From Streptomyces katrae (GTDB lineage: Bacteria; Actinomycetota; Actinomycetes; Streptomycetales; Streptomycetaceae): a DNA stretch of 64,000 bases. Below, piece by piece: positions 1 through 6,593 of this stretch (within the stretch, counting starts at the first letter, position 1; each line of letters starts with the position of its first letter). The notes under the pieces are model-generated. The model was not told where the DNA came from. It did no database searches and saw nothing but the letters and a program-made list of their open reading frames with translations. Location of the stretch: NCBI RefSeq assembly GCF_000717655.1, contig NZ_JNZY01000029.1:1-64000 (forward strand), in the 5' to 3' direction. Position numbers and translations under genes: made by a program.

Positions 1-24
1 TCCCCGCCTGACCTGCAATGGCGC

Positions 25-54
25 GGCCCCCACCCATTCGGGTGGGGGCCTTTT
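25..54 (+). terminator. intrinsic terminator hairpin
   Basis: An 11-bp perfect stem (25-35 with 40-50) around a 4-nt loop is followed at once by TTTT. This is the classic form with a T run, which is less common in the core chromosome than in phage-type DNA. The gene it terminates lies left of the window. Confidence 0.75.
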
Positions 55-80
55 CGTGTTTCCGGTGCGAGTCCCCGTTG

Positions 81-96
81 ACTTCCACGTGGAAGT
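81..96. promoter_or_regulatory. 16-bp perfect palindrome after a TTGACT box
   Basis: The sequence ACTTCCACGTGGAAGT is a perfect palindrome and overlaps a TTGACT hexamer at 79-84. A -35 box running into a dyad is the layout of MerR-family promoters, where the regulator sits in a long spacer. No convincing -10 box follows at the expected distance, and coding-like sequence without a start codon begins within about 20 bp. MerR-type function is inference; the dyad is directly visible. Confidence 0.45.
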
Positions 97-234
97 TGCT
101 TCTCCCGGCGCATCACCGCCGCCGAGTACACCCTCTGGGGCAGCCCCGCGATCGACTACTGGATCCCCGGGGACCAGGACGGGGACGCGCAGTACAACCA
201 GCTCTTCGCCTACGACGCCGCCCTGAGGGGCTGA
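82..234 (+). pseudogene. 3' fragment of an unrecognised (phage-type) gene
   Basis: An open frame of about 50 codons ends at the TGA at 232-234, but it has no ATG, GTG or TTG between the upstream in-frame stop (79-81) and the coding-looking part. From about 112 the residues read ITAAEYTLWGSPAIDYW and continue to a C-terminus ending AALRG, with codon use typical of a real gene. It sits 10 bp before a holin-like gene, where phages often carry a lysin or tail gene. I do not recognise the family. I read it as the tail of a gene whose 5' part was lost. Confidence 0.4.
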
Positions 235-244
235 GAGGGAGACC

Positions 245-604
245 ATGAAGATCTTCAATCGTGAGCCGGCGCTCTGGCTCGGCCTCGTCGCCATCGGCGT
301 GAAGCTCCTCGCCGCCTTCGGCCTCGACGTGAGCGCCGACCAGCAGGCCGTCATCAACGCTGTCGCCGCGGCCCTCGTCGGCCTGGCACTCGCGGTGATG
401 GCGCACGACGCGATCGGCGCCGCCGTCCTCGGCTTCGCCCAGGCTGTCCTCGCACTGGCCGTCGGCTTCGGCCTGGACTGGTCTGCCGAGCAGCAGGCCG
501 TCGTCCTCGCCGCCGCCTCCGCGGTCGTCGCCATGTGGGACCGGACGCAGATCACCGCGCCCGCCCCGGCCGCCGCGGTACAGCGCCCGCTCACGGGCGT
601 ATAG
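245..604 (+). CDS. small membrane protein, holin-like
   Basis: A 119-residue protein with a short charged N-terminus (MKIFNREPALWLG), three or four hydrophobic helices rich in Ala, Val and Leu, and a short proline/alanine tail. The two halves resemble each other: both contain a G-x-D-x-SA-(D/E)-QQAV motif (about residues 30-38 and 78-87), which suggests an internal duplication. Small duplicated membrane proteins of this kind follow lysin genes in actinophages and are usually called putative holins, which permeabilise the membrane at lysis. It has a GGGAGA ribosome site. The next gene begins at the base after its stop codon, so the two are likely co-translated. The holin role is inferred from size, topology and context. 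Confidence 0.6.
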   Translation: MKIFNREPALWLGLVAIGVKLLAAFGLDVSADQQAVINAVAAALVGLALAVMAHDAIGAAVLGFAQAVLALAVGFGLDWSAEQQAVVLAAASAVVAMWDRTQITAPAPAAAVQRPLTGV

Positions 605-1039
605 GTGCGGTGCCGTGCGGTCCGGCGGCTCAGTCGACGGCTGGGCCGCCGCGGCACCATCCTCGCGAGCTACGGACTCGTCTGGCTCCTGTACGGGTAC
701 GGGCAGCTGACGACTCCCCAACCTGACCAGCGCGGGCTACAGCTCGTGCTGAGTATTCAGTCCCTGCAGTTCTGGGGCTGGTGCTGGATCGCCGCGGGCC
801 TCGTGGCTATTGCAAGTGCGTGGGCTCCGCCGGGCCGTGACGCTGCCGCCTTCATCGTGCTCCCACTCGTGGTGGTGCCGTGGATGGTGTCGTACCTCGC
901 CGCCTGGGCGTTTGGGGACTTCCCCCGCGGCTGGGTGGCAGCAGCCGTGTGGGCGGTGATTACCGTCCCGGTCCTCGTGGCAGCAGGGTGGCCCGAGCCG
1001 CCCCGCGCCAAGAAAGCGGAGCCACCCTATGAGTGCTGA
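605..1039 (+). CDS. four-helix membrane protein of the lysis-like cassette
   Basis: A GTG-started protein of 144 residues, beginning directly after the preceding stop codon. After a basic N-terminus (RRLSRRLGRRG) it shows about four membrane segments, near residues 18-32, 55-73, 80-100 and 108-125, then a lysine/proline-rich cytoplasmic tail. It overlaps the next gene by 11 bp, giving a tight three-gene block. Membrane proteins at this place in actinophage genomes are thought to act with holin and endolysin, but I cannot assign a family. The gene is well supported; its function is not. Confidence 0.6.
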   Translation: MRCRAVRRLSRRLGRRGTILASYGLVWLLYGYGQLTTPQPDQRGLQLVLSIQSLQFWGWCWIAAGLVAIASAWAPPGRDAAAFIVLPLVVVPWMVSYLAAWAFGDFPRGWVAAAVWAVITVPVLVAAGWPEPPRAKKAEPPYEC

Positions 1040-1382
1040 AATGTGGGCCCAGGTCGGCCTGACGGGCGCCGCCGCCGTAGCCAGCGCGTTCGCCGGCCGA
1101 GCGGCCAGGAGATCGAAGCGGCAGGAAAACCGCGACGACTTCGTAGCGATCAGCGAGCAACAGGGCCGAGCCATCGAACGCCTGGAGAAGCGGGTCCAGC
1201 AGGGCGAGACGAAGGCCGAAGCCCAGCAGGAACGGCTCGCCGAGAACGACGAGGCGATCGCCTGGGCGCTGGTCCGCATCCGCGACCTCGTCGCCTACAT
1301 CCGCAAATCCGGCGGGGAGCCCCCGGTCCCGAGGCCCATGTCGGCCCGCGCGGCTCGCGTCCTCGAGCGCAGCGACGTGTGA
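1029..1382 (+). CDS. membrane-anchored coiled-coil phage protein
   Basis: A 117-residue protein with a single N-terminal hydrophobic helix (about residues 5-22) followed by a basic patch (RRSKRQENR) and a long charged helix, residues 40-95, with coiled-coil heptads rich in Glu, Arg and Gln. A short proline-rich tail ends the protein. The shape of one anchor plus a coiled coil resembles DUF2746-type proteins found near holins in actinophages. It overlaps the upstream gene and is followed 15 bp later by another small gene, consistent with one transcript. Function is unknown; a spanin-like or lysis-timing role is only inference. Confidence 0.6.
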   Translation: MSAEMWAQVGLTGAAAVASAFAGRAARRSKRQENRDDFVAISEQQGRAIERLEKRVQQGETKAEAQQERLAENDEAIAWALVRIRDLVAYIRKSGGEPPVPRPMSARAARVLERSDV

Positions 1383-1397
1383 GAACTGGAGTGCGAC

Positions 1398-1715
1398 ATG
1401 CTCGAGCCTGACCCTGAGCCGCGGGCAGTCGTCCCCCGTAGGGACCGAGTACTGGCCGACGCTGAAACCCTGGTCGCTCTCGGGCTGCTGCCCGAGCAGC
1501 GGAAGCCACCGCCGGACGAGCCGCCCGGACCGCCGCCCGAGGAACAGGCGAACCTACTCGCCCTCAACGCTGCCCTCGCCGACGCCGGCGTCACCAAGGG
1601 CGCCGCTGACACCAAGGCCGTCGCCGACCTGTCAAAGCTGGACGCGGCGACCGTCGAGATCATCGCCTCCTGGGTGAAGCACAAGAAGAAGGACGACCCG
1701 CCAGTCAAGGCGTGA
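1398..1715 (+). CDS. small phage-type protein of unknown function
   Basis: A 105-residue protein. The N-terminal half is acidic and proline-rich (residues 1-50). The C-terminal half is a predicted helical region of alternating Ala, Asp and Lys, ending in a KHKKKDD cluster. No signal peptide, membrane segment or known motif is visible. It is the last gene of the lysis-like block: a strong terminator begins 6 bp after its stop. Codon use matches the genes before it. I do not recognise the family. Confidence 0.5.
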   Translation: MLEPDPEPRAVVPRRDRVLADAETLVALGLLPEQRKPPPDEPPGPPPEEQANLLALNAALADAGVTKGAADTKAVADLSKLDAATVEIIASWVKHKKKDDPPVKA

Positions 1716-1720
1716 GCATG

Positions 1721-1750
1721 CCCCCTCCTCTCATGAGGAGGGGGCGCTTT
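1721..1750 (+). terminator. intrinsic terminator after the lysis-like block
   Basis: A 10-bp perfect stem (1721-1730 with 1735-1744), a TCAT loop, then GCGCTTT. It directly follows the stop at 1715 and closes the 245-1715 gene block. Confidence 0.8.
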
Positions 1751-1850
1751 GCTGTGCCCGGGCGGCGGCACTCGCGATAACCACCACGAACTGGCCCCGC
1801 TCCAGCGAGGGTTGCCAGCGATAAGATGCCATATCAGCGCCCAGAATTGG

Positions 1851-1856
1851 TACAAT
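1851..1856 (+). promoter_or_regulatory. -10 box TACAAT for a probable leaderless mRNA
   Basis: TACAAT lies 5 bp before the ATG at 1862, and no ribosome site precedes that ATG. This TANNNT-to-start spacing is what leaderless Streptomyces transcripts show. It argues for 1862 rather than the in-frame ATG at 1826, which would lie upstream of the promoter. No good -35 box is visible. Confidence 0.45.
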
Positions 1857-1861
1857 TGAGC

Positions 1862-2248
1862 ATGCCTCAGAACCCTGCTGACGGAGCGCCTCTCGTCATC
1901 CGAGAGCGCAGCACCGAGGGAAAGATCAGGTACGCGTCGGGGAAGCTGGTCGAGATCCACGACCAGCTCATCGACACAGCCACCCGCGACCACCGGGGCA
2001 CGCTCCTCGGGGTCGCAATGCAACTGGACTCGATCGCGGATGCGGTGAAGGTGCAGGAAGCGGAGAACGACCGCCTCCGTGAACGACTGAGGAAGGCAGA
2101 GCGGGCAGCCGACTTGCTTGCCGCCAACCACCGCGCCGTCGAGCGGGTGCAGCGCAGGCTCGACGCCTGGGAGCAGCGCCTCCCGGAGAACGTGCGGACA
2201 GCCACGGTCCTCGAAGTCCTGCGCTCAGACCTGGATGACGCCTCATGA
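1862..2248 (+). CDS. coiled-coil protein upstream of the integrase
   Basis: A 128-residue hydrophilic protein from the ATG at 1862; an in-frame ATG at 1826 would add 12 residues. It is mostly helical. The stretch from about residue 55 to 95 is rich in Glu, Arg and Leu (AENDRLRERLRKAERAADLL) and looks like a coiled coil. It has no membrane segment and no recognisable DNA-binding motif. It begins a three-gene run ending in the integrase, with a 4-bp overlap to the next gene. The position suggests a role linked to integration or excision, but no excisionase-like HTH can be seen. Confidence 0.5.
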   Translation: MPQNPADGAPLVIRERSTEGKIRYASGKLVEIHDQLIDTATRDHRGTLLGVAMQLDSIADAVKVQEAENDRLRERLRKAERAADLLAANHRAVERVQRRLDAWEQRLPENVRTATVLEVLRSDLDDAS

Positions 2249-2586
2249 CCGACGACCAGACGACATGGGACTCCGCGTTCGACTCCCCGTGCCTGCTCCG
2301 GCTCGGCCCGTGGCGCATCGACGAGTGCGTGGAGTGCGAGCTGGACGGTGGCTGCGCAACGCATGAGTGCTACGAGAAGGAGTCCACGGCCGTTCTCCAC
2401 ATGGACTGGTTCCGTGACTTTGCCTCCCCTGGCGAGTCGGAGTGCGGCAGCGTCGGCGGGCCGTCCGACTGCGTGCCGTCGCAGTACCAGCCCCGTCCCT
2501 GCAACCTGCCTGCCGGGCATGAGGGGAAGAACCACCGCGCGCGGATGGGCTGGTCGTGGCCAGCAGGCAAGAGGGCAGCCGCGTGA
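2245..2586 (+). CDS. cysteine-rich small protein of unknown function
   Basis: A 113-residue protein whose start overlaps the previous stop by 4 bp (ATGA). It holds seven cysteines, including a C-x2-C pair (ECVEC) followed by CATHEC near the middle and a C-terminal PCNLPAGHEGKNH motif. The C-x-LP-x-GH-x-G-x-H pattern recurs in many small actinophage proteins and probably binds zinc. It lies between a coiled-coil gene and the integrase, overlapping the integrase start by 4 bp. The exact role is unknown. Confidence 0.5.
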   Translation: MTDDQTTWDSAFDSPCLLRLGPWRIDECVECELDGGCATHECYEKESTAVLHMDWFRDFASPGESECGSVGGPSDCVPSQYQPRPCNLPAGHEGKNHRARMGWSWPAGKRAAA

Positions 2587-3608
2587 CCGACGCCCCTCTG
2601 GTCCCGTACCAGCCGAACGCTCCGGCCGCCTACGACCCGGCGACTCTCGCCGTCCTCGCCGCCATGGAACAAGCCGCCGAGGAACACCTCGACGCCATCC
2701 GCCCCCACAACACGACGCGCGGATACAAGAACGACTGGAACCTCTGGAAGGAGTTCCATGGCTGGCTCGCCGAACGCACCGGCCACACGCTGCCGCTGAC
2801 CGCCGTCACCAAGGGCACCTTGGTCGGCTTCGTCGTCTGGCTCGACACCGTCAAGCTCGCCACACCCAGCAGCATCGACCGCCGGATCACCGGCGTAACC
2901 GTCACCGCCCGCCGGGCGCCCTACAACGTCGAGGTACCCAAAGTCGCCACCCTCGCCGCCCGTGAGGCCCTCAAGCCGCTGAAGGCCGACCCCGACCGGT
3001 GCGCCCGTGGTCGAGGCAAGGCCGCCGCAGCCACTCCCGAACAGCTCCAGCGCATGCACGCCGCCGCGCCTGCCAGCCTCGCTGGCATCCGGGACCGAGC
3101 CCTCTGGCTCATGGCCTTCGGCATCGCCGGACGCTCCGCCGAAGTCGCCGCCCTACGAACCGACGGCATCAAGCTCGTGAGCGACGGTCTCGACGTCACC
3201 GTCCCCTCAGTCAAGGGCCGCCCCGCCCGGGACGTCGTTGTCGCCTATGGCCAGAGCCCTGACACCTGCCCCGTCCGCGCATGGCTCACCTGGAAAGCAG
3301 CCGCCGGACTCACCGGCGGACCAGCCTTCCTTCCGATCAGCGTCCACGGCGCCATCGGCACCGACGCCCTCTCCGCCGCCGCCTGCCGCGAGATCATCGC
3401 CCGCAGCGCGGAGCGAGCCGGCGTGGCCGTCCGCCTTACTGGCCACTCCATGCGGGCCGGGTTCATCACCACCTCCCGCAAGGCAGGAAAGCGCGAGGAG
3501 AAGATCCGAGCCCAGTCCGGACACGCCCCCAACAGTCCGGTGTTCTGGGGCTACATTCAGGAGGCCGACCGCTGGGCCGACGCCGCATCCGAGGGTATCG
3601 GCCTGTGA
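2583..3608 (+). CDS. int: tyrosine-type site-specific integrase
   Basis: A 341-residue tyrosine recombinase, complete. The N-terminal part (about residues 40-110) is the SAM-like core-binding domain. The catalytic domain (about 150-335) carries the whole set: Arg184 (AGRSAEVAAL), His288 and Arg291 (GHSMRAGF), His314 (SGHAP) and the nucleophile Tyr324 (FWGYIQ). I take the GTG at 2583 as start because it overlaps the preceding TGA in the common GTGA manner. It would cut and rejoin DNA between an attachment site on the element and one on the chromosome. Nothing indicates that it is inactive. In an integrated element int usually lies near one end; here about 5 kb of small genes separate it from core-like DNA. 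Confidence 0.93.
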   Translation: MTDAPLVPYQPNAPAAYDPATLAVLAAMEQAAEEHLDAIRPHNTTRGYKNDWNLWKEFHGWLAERTGHTLPLTAVTKGTLVGFVVWLDTVKLATPSSIDRRITGVTVTARRAPYNVEVPKVATLAAREALKPLKADPDRCARGRGKAAAATPEQLQRMHAAAPASLAGIRDRALWLMAFGIAGRSAEVAALRTDGIKLVSDGLDVTVPSVKGRPARDVVVAYGQSPDTCPVRAWLTWKAAAGLTGGPAFLPISVHGAIGTDALSAAACREIIARSAERAGVAVRLTGHSMRAGFITTSRKAGKREEKIRAQSGHAPNSPVFWGYIQEADRWADAASEGIGL

Positions 3609-3640
3609 CCAGGGCTTAAGGGAACGTTATGCGCTGCCGT

Positions 3641-3665
3641 CCCTGCGCCCCAACGCGGCGCAGGG
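3641..3665. terminator. hairpin between convergent int and 3683 genes
   Basis: A 9-bp GC-rich stem (3641-3649 with 3657-3665) and a 7-nt loop lie between the integrase stop and the stop of the opposing gene. It has no T run and could serve both strands. Confidence 0.55.
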
Positions 3666-3682
3666 AGTCAGGCGCGCCGGCG

Positions 3683-4162
3683 TTAGTAGATGACGGGGAC
3701 GAACTCGGGGACGTCCTGCCCTTCCCACGTGAAGCGCAGCTTCGAGGGAACGTCCGCACCGCTGAAGCACACCTCCCGAGTGTCGTTGGGTGGCAGAGCC
3801 AGCCCCCAATCCTCGTGCCTCTCCACGATGTCCTCGTCGTCAGGGTGGAGCAGCAACCCTACGGCCGTGGCTGTTCCTTCGTTCTGCAGCTGGAACATGC
3901 CTTTGCCGATCCGGCGGACACGTAGGACCACCTTCGGCCTAGCCGCCTCCTGCTGCAGCGCCAGCGATTCAGCTGCGGCGGAGGCTTGCCGCTCTCCGGC
4001 TTGAGCAGACTGCTCGGCGGCGTCAGCCGATCGGCGCGCCTCAACGACGGAGGCCTCCGCGGCCTTTGCGGAGCGCAGGCTGATCCATAGCGCAGGAGCG
4101 CTCGTGGCAGCCGCCACCAGGGCGACCCCAAGAGTGATGTTGTCGCGAGTCCATATGGTCAT
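3683..4162 (-). CDS. membrane-anchored coiled-coil/beta protein, unknown
   Basis: A 159-residue protein. Residues 8-28 form a membrane anchor, residues 30-75 an Ala/Glu/Ser-rich helix with coiled-coil character, and the C-terminal 85 residues look like a beta-sandwich (KVVLRVRRIGKGMFQLQNEG and onwards). The layout of a transmembrane helix, coiled coil and C-terminal beta domain is common in orphan genes of mobile elements. The ATG at 4162 has no ribosome site but sits 6 bp after TACTGT. It converges on the integrase. No function can be assigned. Confidence 0.55.
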   Translation of the reverse strand: MTIWTRDNITLGVALVAAATSAPALWISLRSAKAAEASVVEARRSADAAEQSAQAGERQASAAAESLALQQEAARPKVVLRVRRIGKGMFQLQNEGTATAVGLLLHPDDEDIVERHEDWGLALPPNDTREVCFSGADVPSKLRFTWEGQDVPEFVPVIY

Positions 4163-4168
4163 GGCGGG

Positions 4169-4174
4169 ACAGTA
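4169..4174 (-). promoter_or_regulatory. -10 box TACTGT, leaderless start
   Basis: Read on the minus strand, TACTGT is followed by 6 nt and then the ATG at 4162. That places the transcription start at the A of the ATG. No Shine-Dalgarno sequence is present. Confidence 0.5.
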
Positions 4175-4275
4175 GCGGCCTCGAAGCCAGACTCATTCGG
4201 AATCTTGCTCTGTCATATGCCTACCACCGCCCGGGCCTGCGGGTTTACGGTGTGCGCACCCGATCCCCCTGGGGC

Positions 4276-4313
4276 CGGCAGCCCTCCCGCTCCTCCCCAC
4301 GGGAGGGCTGCCG
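4276..4313 (-). terminator. strong hairpin terminator
   Basis: A 14-bp perfect stem (4276-4289 with 4300-4313) and a 10-nt loop lie 5 bp beyond the stop of the minus-strand gene at 4319. It would end the two-gene minus operon 4915-4319. Confidence 0.75.
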
Positions 4314-4318
4314 CGCGT

Positions 4319-4552
4319 CTACTCCGCGGGCTCCTCGTACACGTGCGGCTTCCCGCCCTGCCAGGCGATGGCTTCGGAGTCGCCGAGGACCATGTCTTCC
4401 GGGTCGGGGACGTCGAGGCGCCGCAGAAACTCGATCAGATCCCGGTCGCTGTACGCCACGCCGAGGACGGTGTCCACGCCGCGGATCCGGATTACGACCC
4501 GCCGGCCGCCCGACGGGGAGATCCGGTGCACGAGGATCGGCGCATGCTCCAT
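4319..4552 (-). CDS. 77-residue acidic protein, unknown
   Basis: A small soluble protein. Its middle reads VIRIRGVDTVLGVAYSDRDL followed by IEFLRRLDVPDPED, a beta-beta-alpha pattern, and it has an acidic C-terminus. It follows the minus-strand gene 4577-4915 after 24 bp and has GGATG before its ATG, so the two probably form one operon that ends at the hairpin at 4276-4313. No family is recognised. Codon use is normal for high-GC DNA, which supports it being real. Confidence 0.5.
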   Translation of the reverse strand: MEHAPILVHRISPSGGRRVVIRIRGVDTVLGVAYSDRDLIEFLRRLDVPDPEDMVLGDSEAIAWQGGKPHVYEEPAE

Positions 4553-4576
4553 GTCATCCAGCCTGCGGGCGGCCGG

Positions 4577-4915
4577 TCAGTCCAGCACGCCGAGCGCCGT
4601 GTCGGGGCTGCAGTACGGGCAGGCCGGGATCCGGTCGACGCCGAGCGCGCGCAGGGCTGCGTCCCGGGTGAGGGAGCGAGTCCGGAAGCCCTTGCCGCCC
4701 ATGGTGCAGCCGCCGACGTGGACGACGGACGGGCGCCGGCTCAGGTCGAGCTCGAGCTCCCAGTCCGGCGGCGGGGCGGGTGGCAGGCGGGCGGCTTCGG
4801 CGGCCAGGCGCTGCTCTTCGGCGGCGATCCAGCCGCGGGTCCGCTCGAGGTCGCCGACCTGCACCCGCTCCAGGAAGCGGAGCAGCTCGAGACGGGACGC
4901 GGGACTATCGGACAC
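4577..4915 (-). CDS. 112-residue protein with C-terminal C-x2-C, unknown
   Basis: From the GTG at 4915 the protein has an N-terminal helical half (LELLRFLERVQVGDLERTRG) and a C-terminal half ending PACPYCSPDTALGVLD, with a C-x2-C pair that may bind a metal. Longer readings upstream run through the regulatory dyad and are unlikely. The GTG lies 7 nt after the minus-strand box TAGAAT at 4928-4923, so the mRNA is probably leaderless. It is transcribed divergently from the ribbon-helix-helix gene at 5006. The region between them carries a dyad that could control both. Function unknown. Confidence 0.5.
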   Translation of the reverse strand: MSDSPASRLELLRFLERVQVGDLERTRGWIAAEEQRLAAEAARLPPAPPPDWELELDLSRRPSVVHVGGCTMGGKGFRTRSLTRDAALRALGVDRIPACPYCSPDTALGVLD

Positions 4916-4922
4916 AAGTTCG

Positions 4923-4928
4923 ATTCTA
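4923..4928 (-). promoter_or_regulatory. -10 box TAGAAT, leaderless start
   Basis: On the minus strand TAGAAT is followed by 7 nt and the GTG at 4915. It lies 11 bp from the left arm of the 4939-4990 inverted repeat, so a protein bound there could affect it. Confidence 0.5.
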
Positions 4929-4938
4929 CATTCTCTCA

Positions 4939-4990
4939 GTTTTGGGTATCCAGAACTTCCCGAGCGGGCTATGTTGTGGGTACCCAAAAC
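4939..4990. promoter_or_regulatory. probable operator: 13-bp inverted repeat in divergent promoter region
   Basis: The arms GTTTTGGGTATCC (4939-4951) and GGGTACCCAAAAC (4978-4990) match as an inverted repeat at 12 of 13 positions, with arm centres 39 bp apart. They are AT-rich islands in GC-rich DNA and lie between two divergent genes, one encoding a ribbon-helix-helix protein. Regulators of that class bind paired short sites and usually control their own promoter. Autoregulation is inference. Confidence 0.55.
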
Positions 4991-5005
4991 CAGGGAGGGG
5001 TGTCC

Positions 5006-5428
5006 GTGGACGACATCGACAAGGGCGGCCGACCCGCCATCGGACCCAAGGTCGGGATCAACTTCCCGACCGAGCAACTCGCGCAGGTTGACGAACTGGC
5101 CCGAGAAGCCGGAATCAGCCGCGCCGCCTGGATCCGTCAGGCCGTCACCGACGCAATCCAGCGAGAGGAAGCCGCCATGCAGCTGAAGATCGACGTCTCT
5201 GACGTCCGCCGCCTACTTGACTCCGGCAGCGAGCAGCCCGTCCTGTACGTCAATATCGAGGACGGCCCCGCGCAAATCGACGTCTGGGCCGGCGCCTACG
5301 TGGCACGCCACTGGCGCATCGCCACCCGCGACGAGATCACCGACATGATCGGCGACGACCCCTCCGACAGCGACATCCGCAGCATCCTCGGAGACCTCCA
5401 GGAGACCGCCGACGAGATCGAGATCTGA
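5006..5428 (+). CDS. ribbon-helix-helix DNA-binding protein with unknown C-terminal domain
   Basis: A 140-residue protein. Residues about 12-52 (KVGINFPTEQLAQVDELARE, then a helix containing SRAAWIRQAV) fit the ribbon-helix-helix (CopG/Arc) fold: one beta strand and two helices. The remaining 85 residues form a separate acidic domain, LYVNIEDGPAQIDVWAGAYV and onwards, ending in DEIEI. The GTG at 5006 is chosen because GGGAGG lies 7 bp before it; a GTG at 5000 is too close to that site. It probably represses itself and the divergent gene through the 4939-4990 repeat. The next gene starts 5 bp after its stop, an arrangement shared with toxin-antitoxin and modification modules, but no known partner domain is seen. 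Confidence 0.65.
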   Translation: MDDIDKGGRPAIGPKVGINFPTEQLAQVDELAREAGISRAAWIRQAVTDAIQREEAAMQLKIDVSDVRRLLDSGSEQPVLYVNIEDGPAQIDVWAGAYVARHWRIATRDEITDMIGDDPSDSDIRSILGDLQETADEIEI

Positions 5429-5433
5429 CCGCC

Positions 5434-5931
5434 ATGGTGTGCCCCTACTGCAAGCCGCTCTTACCGCCCGGCCGCGGATACAAGTACGACTACGCAGGCG
5501 CCGGCACCCACCACCACACGGGCCAGTGCCGCGAAGTCGACACCCCATGGATCAATCGCGACTGGAGCGAGGAGTCGGCGGACTTCGACCCAGACACGGA
5601 CTTCGATCCGTACCAGCTCGCCGGCCTCACCCTGCGCGACACGGTCCACGAGTCCGACGGGCAGCCCTTCCCCAAGGACGCGCCAGGCTATAAGCGGCTG
5701 AGTTCCGACTGCGTGGAGGCAATCGTCGTCATCGTCCGCGGAGACATCGTGGACGACGTCACCCCGCAGCACCGGGACGACAGCGCCGAGGACGACATGA
5801 GTTGGGACCCGCGGACCGGGGATGAGACGTCCTGGGAGATCGCCTACCGGGTGCGGCCCGCCACCCCGGAGGAGGCCGAGGGATTCCTGCTCGACGAGGC
5901 GACCGGCCTGTACGACGGGCCTCTCGACTAG
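5434..5931 (+). CDS. acidic 165-residue protein paired with the RHH regulator
   Basis: A protein starting MVCPYCKP, with a C-x2-C and a nearby HHH (residues 26-28) and C (32) that could form a small zinc site. A very acidic body follows, with runs of Asp/Glu near residues 45-60 and 115-130. The C-terminal third has strand-like segments (EAIVVIVRGDIVDDV; EIAYRVRPATPEEAEGF). It starts 5 bp after the RHH gene and shares its terminator, so the pair is one operon. I do not recognise the family. The high acidity suggests a DNA-mimic or inhibitor as one possibility, but that is speculation. Confidence 0.5.
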   Translation: MVCPYCKPLLPPGRGYKYDYAGAGTHHHTGQCREVDTPWINRDWSEESADFDPDTDFDPYQLAGLTLRDTVHESDGQPFPKDAPGYKRLSSDCVEAIVVIVRGDIVDDVTPQHRDDSAEDDMSWDPRTGDETSWEIAYRVRPATPEEAEGFLLDEATGLYDGPLD

Positions 5932-5947
5932 CGGCCTCTAACGCGAT

Positions 5948-5980
5948 GATGCCCCGCCCAGGATCAGTGGGCGGGGCATC
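5948..5980 (+). terminator. strong hairpin terminator of the RHH operon
   Basis: A 13-bp perfect stem (5948-5960 with 5968-5980) and a 7-nt loop lie 16 bp after the stop at 5931. Confidence 0.8.
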
Positions 5981-6083
5981 TGCACGTCAGCGTACCGGCC
6001 CGTTGTCAGTGCCCGGGCCTAGCATGGACACCACAACATCAGCTTCTAGCACGCGGGGATGCGGCTGGGCAGATGTGCACCAC

Positions 6084-6120
6084 CGCCCGTCGGCCCTTCG
6101 GGGACAGCGACCGACGGGCG
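6084..6120 (-). terminator. hairpin terminator of the 6129-6557 minus operon
   Basis: A 10-bp perfect stem (6084-6093 with 6111-6120) lies just beyond the stop of the minus-strand gene at 6129. The span 5981-6083 between the two terminators shows no gene. Confidence 0.65.
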
Positions 6121-6128
6121 CCCCCACG

Positions 6129-6413
6129 TCAGGCCCCAGGCGCCGGGTGCCGAACCGCCGTCTTGACCGCGGCCTCGAGCTTCCCCCGGTCCTGCCCGGT
6201 CGCCGTCGCGTGCTCGGTCACCGCCTGCTGGGCCTCGCCGGCCCGCTCCCGCCACACGGCCGCCGCCGCGTTCCATGCGGCATGCTGCTCGTCGGTCCAG
6301 CCGCCCTCCTGGGTCGGCCTCCCGTACTCCTCCTGCAGCCGGATTACCTCGGCGTGTGCGTCGTCGGCCGCCTGCTGCAGGGCCACAAGGTCGTCGTTCA
6401 GTTCGATTGCCAC
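6129..6413 (-). CDS. 94-residue helical protein, unknown
   Basis: A GTG-started, alanine-rich, all-helical protein. Residues 5-30 (LNDDLVALQQAADDAHAEVI) and 45-85 look like two amphipathic helices that could pair as a coiled coil. It begins 9 bp after the stop of the 44-residue gene at 6423, with AGGAT as ribosome site, and ends at a hairpin. No domain is recognised. Small helical proteins of this kind are frequent in integrated elements. The gene is accepted on operon layout and terminator rather than homology. Confidence 0.45.
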   Translation of the reverse strand: MAIELNDDLVALQQAADDAHAEVIRLQEEYGRPTQEGGWTDEQHAAWNAAAAVWRERAGEAQQAVTEHATATGQDRGKLEAAVKTAVRHPAPGA

Positions 6414-6422
6414 GGCCGGATC

Positions 6423-6557
6423 CTAGGCGGCAGGTACGACAGTCGCCCGCAGCCACTCGGCGAGCAGCTCCTGGTACTCCTCCGAGCCGGCCTCGCCGCG
6501 GGCGACGAGGGCGCGGATCCGCTCGTTCAGCTCGGCAGCCTCGGGGTTCGGGATCAT
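6423..6557 (-). CDS. 44-residue helical peptide
   Basis: A short gene from the ATG at 6557 to the TAG at 6423. The protein begins MIPNPEAAELNERIRALVA, continues as an acidic helix, and ends WLRATVVPAA. The ATG has no ribosome site but stands 7 nt after TATCCT (minus strand, 6570-6565), the spacing of a leaderless transcript. The next gene on the strand follows after 9 bp. It is too small for confident family assignment. Its support is codon use, promoter and operon position. Confidence 0.45.
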   Translation of the reverse strand: MIPNPEAAELNERIRALVARGEAGSEEYQELLAEWLRATVVPAA

Positions 6558-6564
6558 GTCGCAC

Positions 6565-6570
6565 AGGATA
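6565..6570 (-). promoter_or_regulatory. -10 box TATCCT, leaderless start
   Basis: Minus-strand TATCCT is followed by 7 nt and the ATG at 6557, with no Shine-Dalgarno sequence between. Confidence 0.4.
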
Positions 6571-6593
6571 GCGAGCAGCACCCACAGACGGGT

